From contig NC_084462.1 of NCBI RefSeq assembly GCF_027409185.1, forward strand, positions 183,758,071-183,822,070: a stretch of 64,000 nucleotides of DNA, given 5' to 3'. Shown piece after piece: positions 44,770 to 58,289 of the stretch. Origin of the DNA: Cynocephalus volans (taxonomy: Eukaryota; Chordata; Mammalia; Dermoptera; Cynocephalidae). The position numbers and the translations under genes are program-made. Under the pieces are notes generated by a model. The model was not told the origin of the DNA. It did no database searches and saw only the letters and a list, made by a program, of their open reading frames with translations. Within the stretch, counting starts at the first letter, position 1. Every line of letters starts with the position of its first letter.

Positions 44770-45110
44770 GTATCTATCTCACAGAAGCAAAACCCCAAGA
44801 CTGATAAACACAACAGCACGAATGAATCTCAGAGAGAAAGAAGCCAGACGCAAACATCGACATCAATGTGAAGCTCTAGAAGCAGCAAACGGAATCTATG
44901 GCAGCAGAGATGATAACGGCATTACCTCGGGGGTGCCAGCTGAGGGGGACACAGGGGAACTGTCTGGGCCCTGGAACGTCCCATAGCTTGACCTGGGTGG
45001 TGGTTACGTGAGTATGTATGAGTGTGAAGACGCACTGTGTTGTACACCCAAGGCCTGGGCACGTCACACATGCCACGCACCAGCTGAACATGTATGTGCA
45101 CGGTGACCCT
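44770..45110 (+). mobile_element. L1M 3' region fragment, sense
   Basis: 'acaacagcacgaatgaatct', 'gcagcagagatgataacggc' and 'gtgttgtacacccaaggc' give the old-L1 3' UTR order (a later part of the same region seen at 26640). Confidence 0.6.
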
Positions 45111-45239
45111 TGTGTATTCTCACACAGGAGTCATGTTGCAGAAGTCACTGCAAACACTGACTTACCGAACACTGAGCCGCTGCTCCCAGAGGAAGGTCAG
45201 GGTGAGGTGCCTGCGAGCCTCTAGTCACATTTTCAGCAA

Positions 45240-45740
45240 CCAGTCAATACACAATAACCTTGTTCTGTGCGTGTTTTTGCGTGAAGACACTTCATTTAAC
45301 GTACACCGTTATTCACTAACACGGAACTCACGGCCACTCACGTGTAGCTCGTGCTCACCTCTGACACACACGTGTTCTCCGTAAGGCATATCACAGCCCG
45401 TTTGTGCTTAGAAACACTAGACGGCACCTCAGCACTGTGCCTAGGGACATTTTGAAAGTAAAATCGCCAACGAAAAGCACAATAATACAAAAAAATACCA
45501 TTAAATAGACCGAGAAAAGGACGCTTGTTCACAGTATGGGAGTGCAAGCAGGACAGCAGAGCACCCCCTGCTCTGCCTCGACTGGACACCCCTGCACCGG
45601 CGACGCAAGCTTTCCACCGCTCTGCGTGTGTCTGCCAATAATTGCAAAGCAAGGGCTAATTTTAGGGTCACCGACCAATTTTAGTGAGCAGATTAATGTG
45701 CAGATACAGAGTCTGCAAATAATGAGATTCTACTGTAGTG
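45240..45740 (-). mobile_element. Tigger-type DNA transposon remnant
   Basis: 'gccaataattgcaaagcaag', 'gaccaattttagtgagcaga' and 'aataatgagattctactgta' form a Tigger-group 3' end. No transposase frame remains. Orientation is tentative. Confidence 0.5.
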
Positions 45741-45989
45741 TGTGCTCAGATGAAGAAGATGGAGGTTACTGCCTGACCCTGAATGACAGGCCCTCCACTG
45801 TCCCTTCTAAGAGCAGTTACCTGGTCCCAGCTCACCTCCACTCCCTCCCCAGACCAGGGATGGCCTCTGACCCACGACGACCTCCTGCAGCCAGCACAGA
45901 CAGACAGGCTGGCACTCAGGTGCTCTCCAGAGTCTGAACTGAGAAATGCAAGAAAATTTGGGAAGCAATGAGAGGCTGCCATGAGGGGG

Positions 45990-46640
45990 TGCTGGGTGGA
46001 TGGACAGATGAATGTGCAGATGGACAGATGCTGGGTAGGTGGGTGGGGGGTGGATGGGTGGGACTGTGGATGGGTGGGTGGATGGTTGGGTGGATGGATG
46101 ATAGCTGAGTGGATGTGTGGGTGGGTGGATGGGTGGGTGGGTGATAGGTGAGTGGATGTGTGGGTGGGTAGGTGGGCTGGTGGGTGGATGGGCGGGTGGG
46201 TGATAGGTGAGTGGATGTGTGGGTGGGTAGGTGGGCGGGTGGGTGATAGGTGAGTGGATGTGTGGGTGGGTAGGTGGGCGGGTAGGTGATAGGTGAGTGG
46301 ATGTGTGGGTGGATAGGTGCGCGGGTGGGTGATAGGTGAGTGGATGTGTGGGTGGGTAGGTGGGCGGGTGGGTGATAGGTGAGTGGATGTGTGGGTGGGT
46401 AGGTGGGCGGGTGGGTGGATGGGCCGGTGGGTGATAGGTGAGTGGATGTGTGGGTGAGTAGGTGGGCGGGTGGGTGATAGGTGAGTGGATGTGTGGGTGG
46501 GTGGGTAGGTGGGCGGGTGGGTGGGCGGGTGGGTGATAGGTGAGTGGATGTGTGGGTGGGTAGGTGGGTGGGTGGGTGGATGGGTGAATGGGCACATAGG
46601 TGGGAAGGTGGGTGGATGGGTGGGTGGGTAGGCATGTTTT
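45990..46640 (+). repeat. 43-bp minisatellite (GGTGGGTGATAGG...)
   Basis: The word gataggtgagtggatg recurs at 46143, 46202, 46245, 46288, 46331, 46374, 46433, 46476 and 46535, spacings 59, 43, 43, 43, 43, 59, 43 and 59. So the basic unit is 43 bp, and a 59-bp form carries 16 extra G-rich bases. G-rich on the plus strand. The three open minus-strand frames (up to 283 codons of H/P/T/S/I) are spurious. Confidence 0.95.
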
Positions 46641-46644
46641 CACT

Positions 46645-47570
46645 GACTTCATTCTGTAACAGCATCAGAGGTCGTCTCAGGGCACCCCAGCAGGATACAA
46701 AAGGAAAAAGATAAAAAGCATTCTGTGTGCTGAATTGACAAGAGAAATGAAACCCAAGGCCAGGCTGCTGCTTGGGGTTCCTGGGTGACCAGCAAGTGGC
46801 GACCTGCCACTCTCAGGGCTGTCCTGGCTTTGCACGTTAACCACCAGGCTAGCAATGCACACGCCTGCCTGCCTGCTCCCAGCAGAGCTGAAGCTGGCGG
46901 TGCCCAAAGCCTGCGCTCCCCTTTCATCCCGAGAAGAGGCAGTGGCGAGCACTCCGCAGCCTGCTGTGACAAGGCCACCTCGCTATGGCCGAGCCCACCA
47001 GCGTGGGGGCTGTGCTCTCCACACATCAGCTGGGTGCACTGGAGGCGGCTGGGTGTTGGTGCACCAGCGTGTACTTGCACATCCTGTCCTTGGGCATCTG
47101 GGTGTCCAGAACTGTGGGCGGGCATGTGTGCACCCCCAGCTCCGAGGACAGACCCAGGACCCAGGATGGGAGCTGCCAGGCAAGCTATGGTTTCCAGAAA
47201 GAACTTCCAAAAGTCTGACGGGGCCCAGTATGCTGGGCAGCGGCTTCAGGAGGAGGGTTTCTGAGGCCACATTGGTCCTCTCAACCTCAGGGACAGGAAA
47301 CAAACTCAGAATGCAGCTGGAATGAGGTTGGGGCATGCTTGGAGGTGCAGAGGGTCAGTGATAGAGCAGCTAAAAAATGGGGGCGGGGGGATTTATCTGT
47401 TCCAGCAAATAGTAGTTAAGGCGAGTGGAGTCCCATGAAGCTAAGACCCTGCTGCTCTAGGCACCGTGGGTCCAAGCCCCAGGCCTGAGGGGAATCCCCC
47501 TCTGAAACCAGCGTCTGTACCCACACCCTGCCAGACTCCTGACCCTGGCTGCACATACACACTCATGTAA

Positions 47571-47572
<2 letters not shown>
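46645..47572. other. Intergenic DNA, no gene recognised
   Basis: No recognised gene or repeat. Confidence 0.5.

Positions 47573-47664
<92 letters not shown>
47573..47664. repeat. (AC)46 microsatellite
   Basis: 92 bases of uninterrupted AC, followed by imperfect AC-rich sequence to about 47720. Likely length-polymorphic. Confidence 0.98.
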
Positions 47665-47666
<2 letters not shown>

Positions 47667-49555
47667 ATGCATACAGACACACAGAGACACACACACAGCT
47701 ACCCACACAGCCACCCACACACCTCAAGTAATAGCTAGTCGAAGCCTGAAGCCCTCCCTGCCAACCCCAGGGACTTCTCCAGCCTCTCCCCTACTGACTC
47801 AAATTCACCCCACCTTCTTCACCCTGCTCCAGCCCACGGTGGCCCACCCCACCCTGGGGTGCAGCTCAGACATGCCTGCTCCACGGTGCCTGTGGTGCCG
47901 GGCCTGCAGCCCTCATCCCTGGGCCAGCCAACCTGGCCAGGAGCTGGTCTCTCCTCCCCCATCAGGGCAAAGGTACCCACACCTGAGTGTGCTGCAGAAG
48001 CACCTGGAAAGGTGGCTAAAGTACAGATCCCCGGCCACCAGGCCTCCTGCTCCAGTCTCTGGGTGAGGCTCAGGGCTCTGCCCCTTCCATAGGCCCAGGT
48101 GGATGACGTCCCATGGTCAGTCGAGGTAGGGGGCACCAGAGGACCCTTCCGACACCGGTTTCCCAGCTGGGCTGTCCTCTGCAGCTGGGGGCTGAAGGTT
48201 GGAATCCCACTCTCCAGGTCCTGTCCTCCTCCACATTCCTCCATCCACTGCATCAACAAACACGCCCACTGACCAGAGCCACTGCAGCCAGAGCCACTGC
48301 AGCCAGGCACCGGCTCCACACAGAGATGAGTCAGCCTGGCCATGCTCCCAACCCCCACCCCCACCCGCAGGTGGCACCAATACTGGGGTCCAGGAGAGCA
48401 CAGGGAGGCCTGAAACCCACCTCAGGGGAAGGGCAGGAAGGCTTCCTGCTCTGAGGGTTGAGAGGGGCGGGGAGCCTTGGCTGCCTTCCAGGCAGAGCCA
48501 CACCCATGCAAGGACTCAGAGCATTCCAAGAAGGGCGAAGTCCCTGTCCAGGAGTGGCCACCACCTCCCAGGCTGGAGGGTGTCCAAGGGCCTGTGAGTG
48601 GCTGCCTTGGCTGGCTCCCAGGGCACACCCAGCACTCAGGGGCCCTCAGTGGTGCTGGCCTGTTGCCAGAGCAGCTCCTGCACTGGGGCCAAGCCAAGGA
48701 GACTTCCGGGCTGAGGCTGATGGGGCTGGGCAGGGTACATACACACAGGGAGTGGGTCAGGGCCAGGAAGTGGGGGCCTTACCCCACTCCACAGGCGCAC
48801 CCACTGGGCACCAAAGGGCACATGGTTGGCCCTGGGGCAGACGCTGGCACAGGGCTGGGGAGACACCAGCCCCCAGGCCAGAAGAGTCTGCGTGGGAGCC
48901 TCCCTCTGCCTGCGCCCCCATCAAGAGCCCCGACCCCATGGTCCCCATGCAGCAGGCCCTCGGGACAGATCCACAAAGGGGTGGAGATACTTTACCCACA
49001 TGTTCTCATCTGGCCCTCAGTACAACCTTCAGAAGTACTTATTGTTCTATGTTACAGAAGGGGAAACTGAGGCTCAGCAGACATCCAAGCCTCGGGTCAC
49101 ACAGTGATTGCCAGAGCAGATCCTCAGGACAGGGGTTGTGTGTCCTCCTTCAGACTATTGGGCTGCCTGCCTCTGCTCTTGTCCAAGCCACCTGTGGTCC
49201 CCTGAGCCCCCAGGCTTGGAGCATTCTGATTCCTGTGAGATCTTACTGAGGGTTAGATATCAGAAGGGACTTCCAGACCAAGGGCCTGGCTCTCTGCACC
49301 CAGTCAGGTAGCTTCCTGAGCCTACTATGGGCAGGCCTCACGCTGGGCAATAGGGGGGGAAACAGGCAGCCCCCCACTCTGGGAAGACAGCTGAGACAGG
49401 CCAGGAATAGAGGTGGCAGAGGACACCCACCCCAACGCAGCATTCCCCGCAGCACCACACACGCCTCCGCCTCCACCGCCAGCGAGGCGCGGGCTGCCCA
49501 GAGACCACTGAGACCCGTCCTGGGTGGGGGTCAGGGAGGGATGCAGAGAGGAAGC
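47665..49555. other. GC-rich intergenic DNA upstream of INF2
   Basis: No gene recognised. An antisense MIR lies at about 49010-49120 ('aaggggaaactgaggctcag'). Confidence 0.5.
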
Positions 49556-49593
49556 CACAGGACTGGGAACCGCAGTCTCGGAAGAGGGGACTC

Positions 49594-49746
49594 GGGGGGG
49601 GGGGGGGGGGGGGGCGCGGGAGGCCCCGCCCTCCTGCCTCAGTGGCTCGCTCGCTGTGCGTGGGGGCCTGGCAGGGCTGGGAAGTGGGGGGCCGGGGTGT
49701 TTATAGGTGTGGGGCGCTCCCTCCAAGTGCCCCCCCCCCCCCCCCC
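49594..49746. repeat. Opposed G21 and C17 homopolymers in promoter
   Basis: 21 consecutive G at 49594-49614 and 17 consecutive C at 49730-49746, 115 bases apart. They are complementary and could pair, and each can form quadruplex or i-motif structures. Exact lengths may be affected by sequencing. Confidence 0.9.
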
Positions 49747-49899
49747 GGGCCGGCCAGAGTGGGAGGGGCCTTCTTGGCGACCCCCACCCTGGGTCCGCCC
49801 CCGGCCCGCGCCCGCTCCCCACGTGGCCGCCGGCGGGCGGGGCAGGACGGCCCCTCCTCTTCCTCCCGCCGGGAGCCCGCCCCGCCCGGAGCCGCCCGG

Positions 49900-50026
49900 A
49901 GCCCGCCCGGAGCCCGAGCGCGAGCCGTGCGGAACGCCGCAGTGGGCGCTGGCTGCCCGCAGCCCCTGACCCGGCCCCGGTCGAGCGCCGGCCGCACCAC
50001 CGCCCTCCGGCCGCCGCCCCCACCCG
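49900..50026 (+). other. INF2: INF2 non-coding exon 1 (5' end approximate)
   Basis: GC-rich 5' UTR sequence ending at 50026 with a consensus donor, GTAAGT, at 50027-50032. The start codon lies in exon 2, so this exon is untranslated. The 5' boundary is a guess from the island core. Confidence 0.55.
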
Positions 50027-53000
50027 GTAAGTCCGCGGCCTCTGGGCCTTCGGGAGCGCCGGGGGAAACTGAGTCCGGAAGGAGGCGGGGGCGTCCTTGG
50101 GGCTAGGGAGTGGGGATCCGGGCGGCAGCGTGTGCGCCCCGGGTGGCGGCGAGCCGTCCCGCGGGGCAGGGCGGCCCGCGACCCAGTTCCGGGGCGGGGA
50201 CCCCAGGACGCCCCTGCACCCCGCTACCGCGGCCCCGCGGGCCCCGCCTCAGACTGCCTGCCCCGGCCGGAGCCGCCGCCCGAACGCGCGCTGCCCGCGG
50301 GGTGGTGGGTCGGAGGTCGGCCGGGCCTCCTCCCGGGTCAGGCAGCATTTCTCTGCCTCGCGGCTGCCACATCCTAACCATGAATCAGCCACAGTTGTGA
50401 AAATAAACTTCAACTTCGGGTCTACCATTCCGGGGGCGCCCCTGTGGCCCCACCCTGACTACTACCTGCCCTCGCGCAGGTGGGCGCACGCGGGGCCCTG
50501 GCACCCCCATTGGCGGGCCCTGGGGGAGTGGGCCCCCCTCACAGCTCTCTGATCCTTCTGGGTGGAAAAGGAGGGTGTGTGGGAGGAGGTTCCTGGGCTC
50601 CCCTATCCCCGTCTATCAAACCCCTTTCTGGGGAGGGATCTGAGGAGTGACCATAACCTCAGGAGGGAAGCCGAGTGACCCGCCGCCTTTGGGGGGCACG
50701 GACGTGGGGGGCAGGGGTCTCCCTATCTGGACCTCCTGAGACTCAGCCCTCCCCTCCCACCATGGGCTGCACAGTGCCTGACGCCCTGCAGTGGGAAGGC
50801 AGGACCCAGAGCAAACGCTCCATACTCCCCAGGGGGGCACCCAGGACAGAGGGGGCCTTCGGGAAGTGGTTGCTACACCCCCTAGCGTAGCAGATAGCTA
50901 CATTTGGTTCCAGTTTTGGGGCCTGAGGCTTCACACCGCCCCCACCCACACCAGGTCACCAGCAACATTCTGTTTAAAAAGCCAAGTTGGTGCAGCAGGT
51001 CCCTCCCAGGACCAGGCAGGAGCTGACCACTGCCCAGCCCCTACCCTCCCACACTTCCCAGCAGCTCAAAGCTCAGTCTCGGGTCCAGCAGGCTGGTAAA
51101 GGGGACATCGCTGGGGAGGATGGACTGAGGGGGCCAGGTGGGGCTGCCCTCCCGTGACCCATCCAGCGGGCTGCCTGTGGAAGGTTCTGCTCCTCTGCAG
51201 TTAGGCCTCCTGAACAGCAGAGTTAACCTTCAGGTTGGGCCCCCACTCTGCGGAGGTGCTGACGGGCTGTGGGAGCTCTTGCACACGCCTCGCATTCCGG
51301 GACCTGCAAACTCCTACTTTAAATAGACTCAGTTCACCTTCCATCAAGTGCAATTGTTTCCCAGGTTGGAAAAGTTATCGGGTGCATGAAGGCTTCAGGA
51401 GGGGTGGATAATAACCAGGTAACACCGGGGGTGCTGCCTGTGGGTGCAGGGCATGTGCAGGTGGCCTGGCTCTGGACAGGTGGTGGGCATTCTCTGAAGT
51501 AAGCTTAGGCCCCTGGATCTTTGAGCGTGCCCAGGGGTCAAGTTGCCCCATTGTCTGAGGCCTGACTCTGCTGCCTGACTTCCTTCTCTCCTTTGCACAC
51601 AGCAAGTATCTAATAGGTGCGTGGGTCATGGTCCAATGAACACTTACGTTGAGTAGAGTGCGCCCACCTCTGTTTAAGGATAGTGGATGGGAGTGTGTCT
51701 AGGGGAGGCAAGGTCAGGCAGGAGATGGTCTCTGTAGGGCTGTCCCCAGGTGCCATGGCACAGCCAGGCCTGGGGGACACCCGATGTCAAGGACAAGGAG
51801 GCTGGTATCAATTGAGTATGAAAGAGGGTGTTGTGTAAGGGAGTGAGCTCCTCGTCACTGGAGGTATGGGAGCAGGGTCTAACCTGTGGCCTCCTGTTAG
51901 GGAGGTCCCCACCCCATCAGCCTCACCCTGGTAGGAGGGCCCTGCCCAGTTTGCCTCTGAGCACCCAGACAGCCTGAGTCCTGAGCCAGTGTGGGGTCAC
52001 ACAGCTGCCCCACCTGCCCAGCACCCAGTGCATGAGGCAACCTCCATGGTGACCGCCACCCCCCTCCCGAGCCAGGCAAGGAGGACTGGGACAGACTGGG
52101 GCCTGACCTCACATCTCTTACAGCTCACTGTCCCTTATACGGCCCCTTTCTAAGGTATGATTAAATAAAGACTTGGGGTTGAGGCAGCTGCCCAGGGCCT
52201 GCCCTCTGCCAGGGCTGCGTCATCCTCCAGCAGCTGGCCCCGAGCCTGGCCCATCCACCACACCACGTGCGACTCGGAGCAGGGTCTGCATGCTGAGTGA
52301 CGGGTGAGCCAGCCAGCCGCACTCCCACCACATGGTCTCCAGCCCTCCCTGCCACCGTGATGTGTGGGTGCTGCGAGTACCATCCGTTTCACAGATGAGG
52401 AAACTGAGGCGCGGAGCAGCTAGGTTACAGACTCAGTGCTGTCCATTCTGGCGGGGGGCGCTTATACAGCCCCTACTACGCAGGTCGGCATTGGTACCCA
52501 CCTCACCCCTCTAGTGGGGTGAAGCCTAGAGCCCAGCCATGCTCGGCACTGTCCAGGGGTCAGGGCAAGAACTGGCCGGCCCCCTGGAGTAACTGGAGGC
52601 CCAGGCTGTCCTCCCATCCCCTACCTCTCGTGACAGTGCCCACAGTGCAGCAGTTCAATAGGAGAGTTTTGTCTTGGTCAAGTCGCCCCCACTGGGCCTC
52701 CGAATAGGGGAGGGGGAAGGGCACCCACCTGTGTGACTCCAGAGCAGCCCATGCACACAGACAGCTGCCCAAGGACTTCCTGGCTGGGACCACTGTAGGC
52801 GCTGGGTCATCCAGGCGGTGGGGCCCTCCTGGCAGGTTGGGGGGTGGGGTCACATTATCTGAGGACAGAATGGCCGAGGGCAAGGGCCAAGGCTGCTTTC
52901 CTCTTCCTCTTGCAGGTCCTGCCCCTGTTCCCCCACCCCCGCGGTTTCTCCCAGCTGCACATGCTGCAGGAAGCAGAGGAGGCAGGGATGGGAGAGGGGA

Positions 53001-56000
53001 CTGGCAGAGTCCAGACAGAGGCCAAGCGGGGCCCTCACCGCGCCTCTGTGCCCTCAGCTCGCTCCCGTTCTCACCAGAAGGGGTACTGGCAGTGGCTCAG
53101 CACCTGTCGTCCCCTCCACCACCACTATCCCACCCCCCATCATCCATTTGAGATAGACCCTCCAGGAGAGCAGATCAACATGACCAGAGGCCTGGCTAGG
53201 CCCCCGCCAGCGATCGAGGTCTGTGCAGGGTTCTGGGGAGGGGCTGCAAGTCTCCCACCCGAGTGCCCTGGGCAGGGACCCCCTGTTCACGTGCTGCCAC
53301 CATAACTCTCCATCCCCCCCTTCCCATGAGCTGGACCAGATCTGAGTACCCCCAGTCCAGAGTGGGAGAGGAGGGGTGGGAGGCGGATGGGAGGGCCGCC
53401 CTGCTCCCATGGGGCTCTGCCCTGCACCAGCCTCACAGCAAAGGCAGGGGCCTCCCCTAGCAGGGCGCATGGCCAGCACTGCCAGGAGGCCAGGCTGACG
53501 AGGGCCCTCCAGCCAGGAAACATGCTTGGGGAGGTGGAGGCAGGTTGTCTGCTTCCCATTCTGCAGATGGTGCCATGGAGGCCTAGCATCAAAGCCTAGC
53601 ATTAAGGCTGACTAAGGGCACAGTGGGTCAGAGAGGGTGAGGGGCACCAGGCAGCCCAGCTAAACACACAGCCCAGATGGTGGCTTCTCTACATCTCCTC
53701 CAAGCCCCTACCAGGCTGCTGTGGGTGGGCAGAGTGTTTCTTCATGCCTGAACTTGATCTTGGCCCTTGCCAGCTGGAGGGGTGGTGGTAAACATGGCGT
53801 GCACACTGGCCTGGACCCTGGCCTGTTGTGCAAGAAGGGCTGACATCTCAATGGCCTCAGTCTCTCCATCTGTGCCTGGTCCCAGGGTCTGAGACCTGGG
53901 ATGTGGCCTCAGGGTGCAGCCTGCCTCCCCCACCATCCATGTCCCCATTTCTGCTCCAAGCACAGCTTGGCACTGCCGCCCACACCCCGCAGCAGGGAGG
54001 CAGACATCTGCTCTTCACCCGGCCCAGGCTGGGAAGAGGGTGAAGGGGGCGCTGCCTGTCCCCACCGCCTGTCTCTGCCTCCCTGCATGCACAGATGTGA
54101 GTCGCCTGAGAACAGGAGCCCGTCAGGGACATCCACGGCCCCTGCCTGCACTGCCACGTTCAGAGAGCCCCAGGCTGTGGAGGTGGGGGCAGCGGAGCGG
54201 GGCTACCTGCTGGAGGTGGCATTGCAATGGGTGGGACCCAGGAGGTCACCTTTGAGAGGAGGCTGTGCAGGTGGTGCTCTGTCAGCCAACCCAGGGTCAG
54301 AGACAAGGGGTCCCTGTAGAGCATCGTGGCCATTTTACGGATGAGAAAACTGAGTCCAGAATGGGCATGGCTTTCCTGTGGCCCTGGCACCTCGCATCCC
54401 AGCAAGCAGTGCCAAGCAGCACTGAGCATCCTGCTCACCCGGTCGGGCCTGACAGGCTCCCTGGCACTGGCTGCCTGGAGCCAGCTAACTGAGAGATGCC
54501 AAGTAGGGGCTGGGGGAACTCAGCACCATCCCAGCTCCAGCCCAGTCACCAAGCAGGAGGGGGGCAGTCAGGGCCTGGCGTTATTGTGGCCTCTTGTTGA
54601 TCTGTCAGCAAGCTGTAGGGTCCCCCATTTGAGGACAAGAACCAGGAGATCCTCTGGGTCATCCAAGGGACAGGCCTGGCAGCAACCCCTGGCCATGCTG
54701 GGTGCGCAGGCTAGGCCCCTCCCCTGCTCTCAGTCTGTTTTTGTTCTCCCTGCTCCTGCAAAGGCAGCCTTAAGCTGAGACACAGGCTGGGGGTAGGGAC
54801 TGGCGGGGCCTGGCATGTGGGTAGGCAGTGGGCAGCTGTCTTGTCCTGGGCACAGGCAGGGTAGGGGCTGGACACCCTGAGGTCCAGACTAGCACACAGC
54901 AATCAGGGCCTGAATCCTGAAGCCGAGGCCTGGCTCTAGCCAGCCCCTTCCCCTCCCAGGTTGGGGGAGGCCTTTTCTAAGGACATCAGGGAACAGGAGA
55001 GGGACACGGGGGCCTCGTGGAGGGGCATCTCAGTGCTTCTGGTCTTGGGGGAGAAAACCCAGGCAGAGGGATTCTGGTGGTGAGCCTGAGGTCTTTGTGC
55101 TCCTGGTCCCCAATAACCTGGGGACCTCCTACAGGTGGAATCTGTGGCCTGCCGTAGTCCAGCCCCAGATTCGTGCCCTGCCCTGCCACATGCAGGACCT
55201 GGCCAGTCCCTTTTCCTTCCTCAGTCCCGAAGCACAGATCTGTACACATCCCTCCCCTCCACATTTGCCACTGGAGCTCAGTCCCAGTAGGTGCTGCACA
55301 GAGCCCGGTGCGCAGGAGTCACCCGACAGGCAGTGCTGCCGTTGCCCTTCGCCCACACCTCTCCCAGGACCCCGAGAATGTCAGAGGTGGCCAGGCCTTC
55401 AGGGAGCACCCCATTAGCCCTGCTGTTTGTGCAGCTGGGAGACGGAGGCCTGGAAGGGGCCCTTCCGCTGACAGTGCAAGTAGAGGGCAAACCCTGCGGA
55501 CCCTCAGCACAGGTGGAAACAAAAGCCCTGCTTCCTGGCATGGGTGGCTCCACCCTTCCTGCCCTGCCATTGCCTGAGTGAGCTGGTCCCCCGGGGGAGG
55601 GGAGACTCTGAGATCACCCCAAGCCCATTCACAGAAACCCAGAAACACACACACAAATACACATACACACACTGGACTGCACTTGGGCAGACCCTCCCTG
55701 CGAGCAAAGGCGGGGCAGCGCCGGCCACCAGCTCCAGCAGGCTTTCCTGTTTCTCACCTCCCCCACCACTGCACAAAGCCTCCCTCTCCTCTGGTTTCCA
55801 TCTAGTTCTATTCCTAACCCAGTGGGGGATGCAGATCCCACTTCCCTGTGCCTGCCATCTGCCCCATGTCCTGGGGCTACAGTGGGCTGAGCTGTGGCCT
55901 GGTTTCCCTGACCAGTGGTGTCCCCTGGCTCTCAGCGCCAGCCAGCCCAGGCCCCAGCTCCTCCCCACTCACTGGGCCTCCACCAACACTTGGCCAGAGC

Positions 56001-57624
56001 CCCATGAAGCAGCTCCCAGTTCTGTACTCTCCTCCCTGGGTGACCTGAGCACAGGGCTGGAGCCCTCTGAGCCCAGCCTCCTCCCTCTGTAAGATGCTGT
56101 TCGTGTTTTTCAGTCATTTTGCTTTTTTTGTTTTTCTCATTATAAAAACGACTGTATTCATGCCAGATGCAGCTTCTGTTAGTATTCAGGCAGGTGTCGT
56201 GTGTGACACATCGCACTGTATATGGCTGAAGTCCTACACAGTGCATCCTGCTTCCAAGACATCTTCATGCTCACCCCCTTCCCAGGGGCCCCCTCTGTCC
56301 TGCTACTGGACACCTTAGTGGTCCAGTGGGGGCCCTCCTTGCATGCCAGGGGTAGTTCAAGGGAGGACTTGGGAGGCAGAGGCCTTGTACTGTCCTGAAC
56401 TCTGGGACTGCAGGTGGCAGGGGTACTGAGGGCTCCTTGGACATGAGATGGGCCAGGGGACTGTGAGAACAATGACCCCTATCCCAGCCCTGTACGCTCT
56501 ATGCCTGTGGACACGTGGGCACTGGGTGGGCCATCGTTCTTCACCCTTACCCCAGGCCCACTGTGCACAGGACCCCTACCTGGGATGAGCCTGCAGCAGG
56601 TGACCCACACAGTCAGTGGAGGTTCCTTGAGGGGCTCAACGCCTGGTGCAGAAGGTGACACACGTGCTGAAGGCTCAAAGGAGCTGGTATTCAATGGGGT
56701 AATAAGGGGTCACAGTAGGACAGGTTCAGCTCCAGGGACCTCCCACCACAACAGGACCACCCCTGAGCCCCAGGAGCTGCCAGGAACACGTGCAGTCCTG
56801 GAGATTCAAGAGTTGCAAGGCAGTGGAAAATTTTGGGCTCTTAGAGGAACTAAAAATACAGTGTGGCAGCCCCTGCCTCCCAGTTCCGGAGTCCCGCTCC
56901 TGCCATTTTACCCGCCCACCACGAGGAAGACAAGCTCCCTTCTTTGCGCCCCCACCCTCACCAGCTCTGGGCTCAGAAGCATCCCAGCCCCTGTACTGAT
57001 GCTGGCAGCGTGTCCCGAAGCTCAGGCCTTCCTTACCCCGGGCAGCGGCCCTCTCAGGTGCCCATGTGCCCAGCCCGTGCCTGCCGAAGCCCCCACATCT
57101 GTCTCAGGGTCCCCAGAACCCCTTGGCCCCAGGTGGTCCTTGCACAGATTAAGGCATAGTAGGCAGCACTCACCTCCCCAAGGGTGCTGGGCTCAAGGCT
57201 CGGCCTGCTCGTGGGGAGCTGGAGCCTCAGGCAGACAGACCTTCCCCCTTACCTAATGGGGGCTTTCACAGGTGGCCTCCAGGCCCAGTGGAACTGGTTG
57301 AGGGGATGGGACCCCCCCACCCCCCACAAACTGCTGTGTGCAAGGCTGTCATGGGCTGCTCCTGGTGGCAGGTGACTTATCCTTGCTTTAAGGTGACAAA
57401 TGGTTTGCTCAGTGAGCCAGGATTCGGACCTGGGCTCTCTGGCTCCAAGTCTGACATGCTCTCCGCCCCCTGCCACACTGAATGGACCTACATAGGGGCC
57501 TCCCAGCAGGAGTGCATAGCTCGGTGCCCCGTGCCCACCATGGGAGCCTGCCCACTCTAGGTGTTTCTCCATCTGCACATCAGGGGCTGGGTCTCAGAGG
57601 TCTGGAGCTTTGGCCTGCCCCCGC

Positions 57625-57825
<201 letters not shown>

Positions 57826-58289
57826 TTGACAGATGACTAGCATGCAGGGGCAGCAGCTTGCAAGCTTCCCATGAGTCAGCACAGCTGCCCAGGCATGTGG
57901 GTGCTCAGGTGGAGGCGCTGGTGTCGCCGTGCCAGGCGGGCCAGGCAGGGCGGAGAAGTGCCGCCTTCCGAGGAGGCAGCCAAGAGGCCGACTAGACCAG
58001 TGTCCCCCAACCCTCCAGGTCCTCTAGCAGCCCCTGTGTGGGGGCTGGGTGCGCCCTCAGATGGGTGGCCCCATGCAGGCCCCAAGAGGGGACCCTGCCT
58101 TCAGGAGCCCCCATCTGAGGGGGAGGGCATGGCCCTGGCCCGGTGGAAACCCCACGTTACTGGCAGAGAAAAGCGACCGCTAAAGAGCCATAGTGACATC
58201 CGACTAATGTCAGGGTGGGGGAGTGGCCAGGGGGATCCCATCAGAGCATCCGGGTCTTTTGCATCTGCAAGAGGCCCTGCCCAGTGTAG

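Larger units (their letters stand above)
49560..50360 (+). promoter_or_regulatory. INF2: INF2 CpG-island promoter
   Basis: A strong CpG island with many GC boxes around 49860-50320. A weak TATA-like 'tgtttatagg' occurs at 49699 but the island looks TATA-less overall. It surrounds a splice donor at 50027 that lies 12.2 kb upstream of the INF2 start-codon exon on the same strand, the same layout I recall for human INF2. The exact transcription start cannot be read from sequence alone. Confidence 0.75.

Noticed and set aside
45746..46665. Three overlapping minus-strand ORFs of 249-283 codons rich in H, P, T
   Set aside because: Produced by the 43-bp minisatellite, whose unit length is not a multiple of three, so all frames show the same repeat.
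1..49500. Search for the neighbouring gene TMEM179 or C14orf180 upstream of INF2
   Set aside because: No frame contained sequence I could recognise from either protein; in human they lie farther upstream than this window reaches (from memory).
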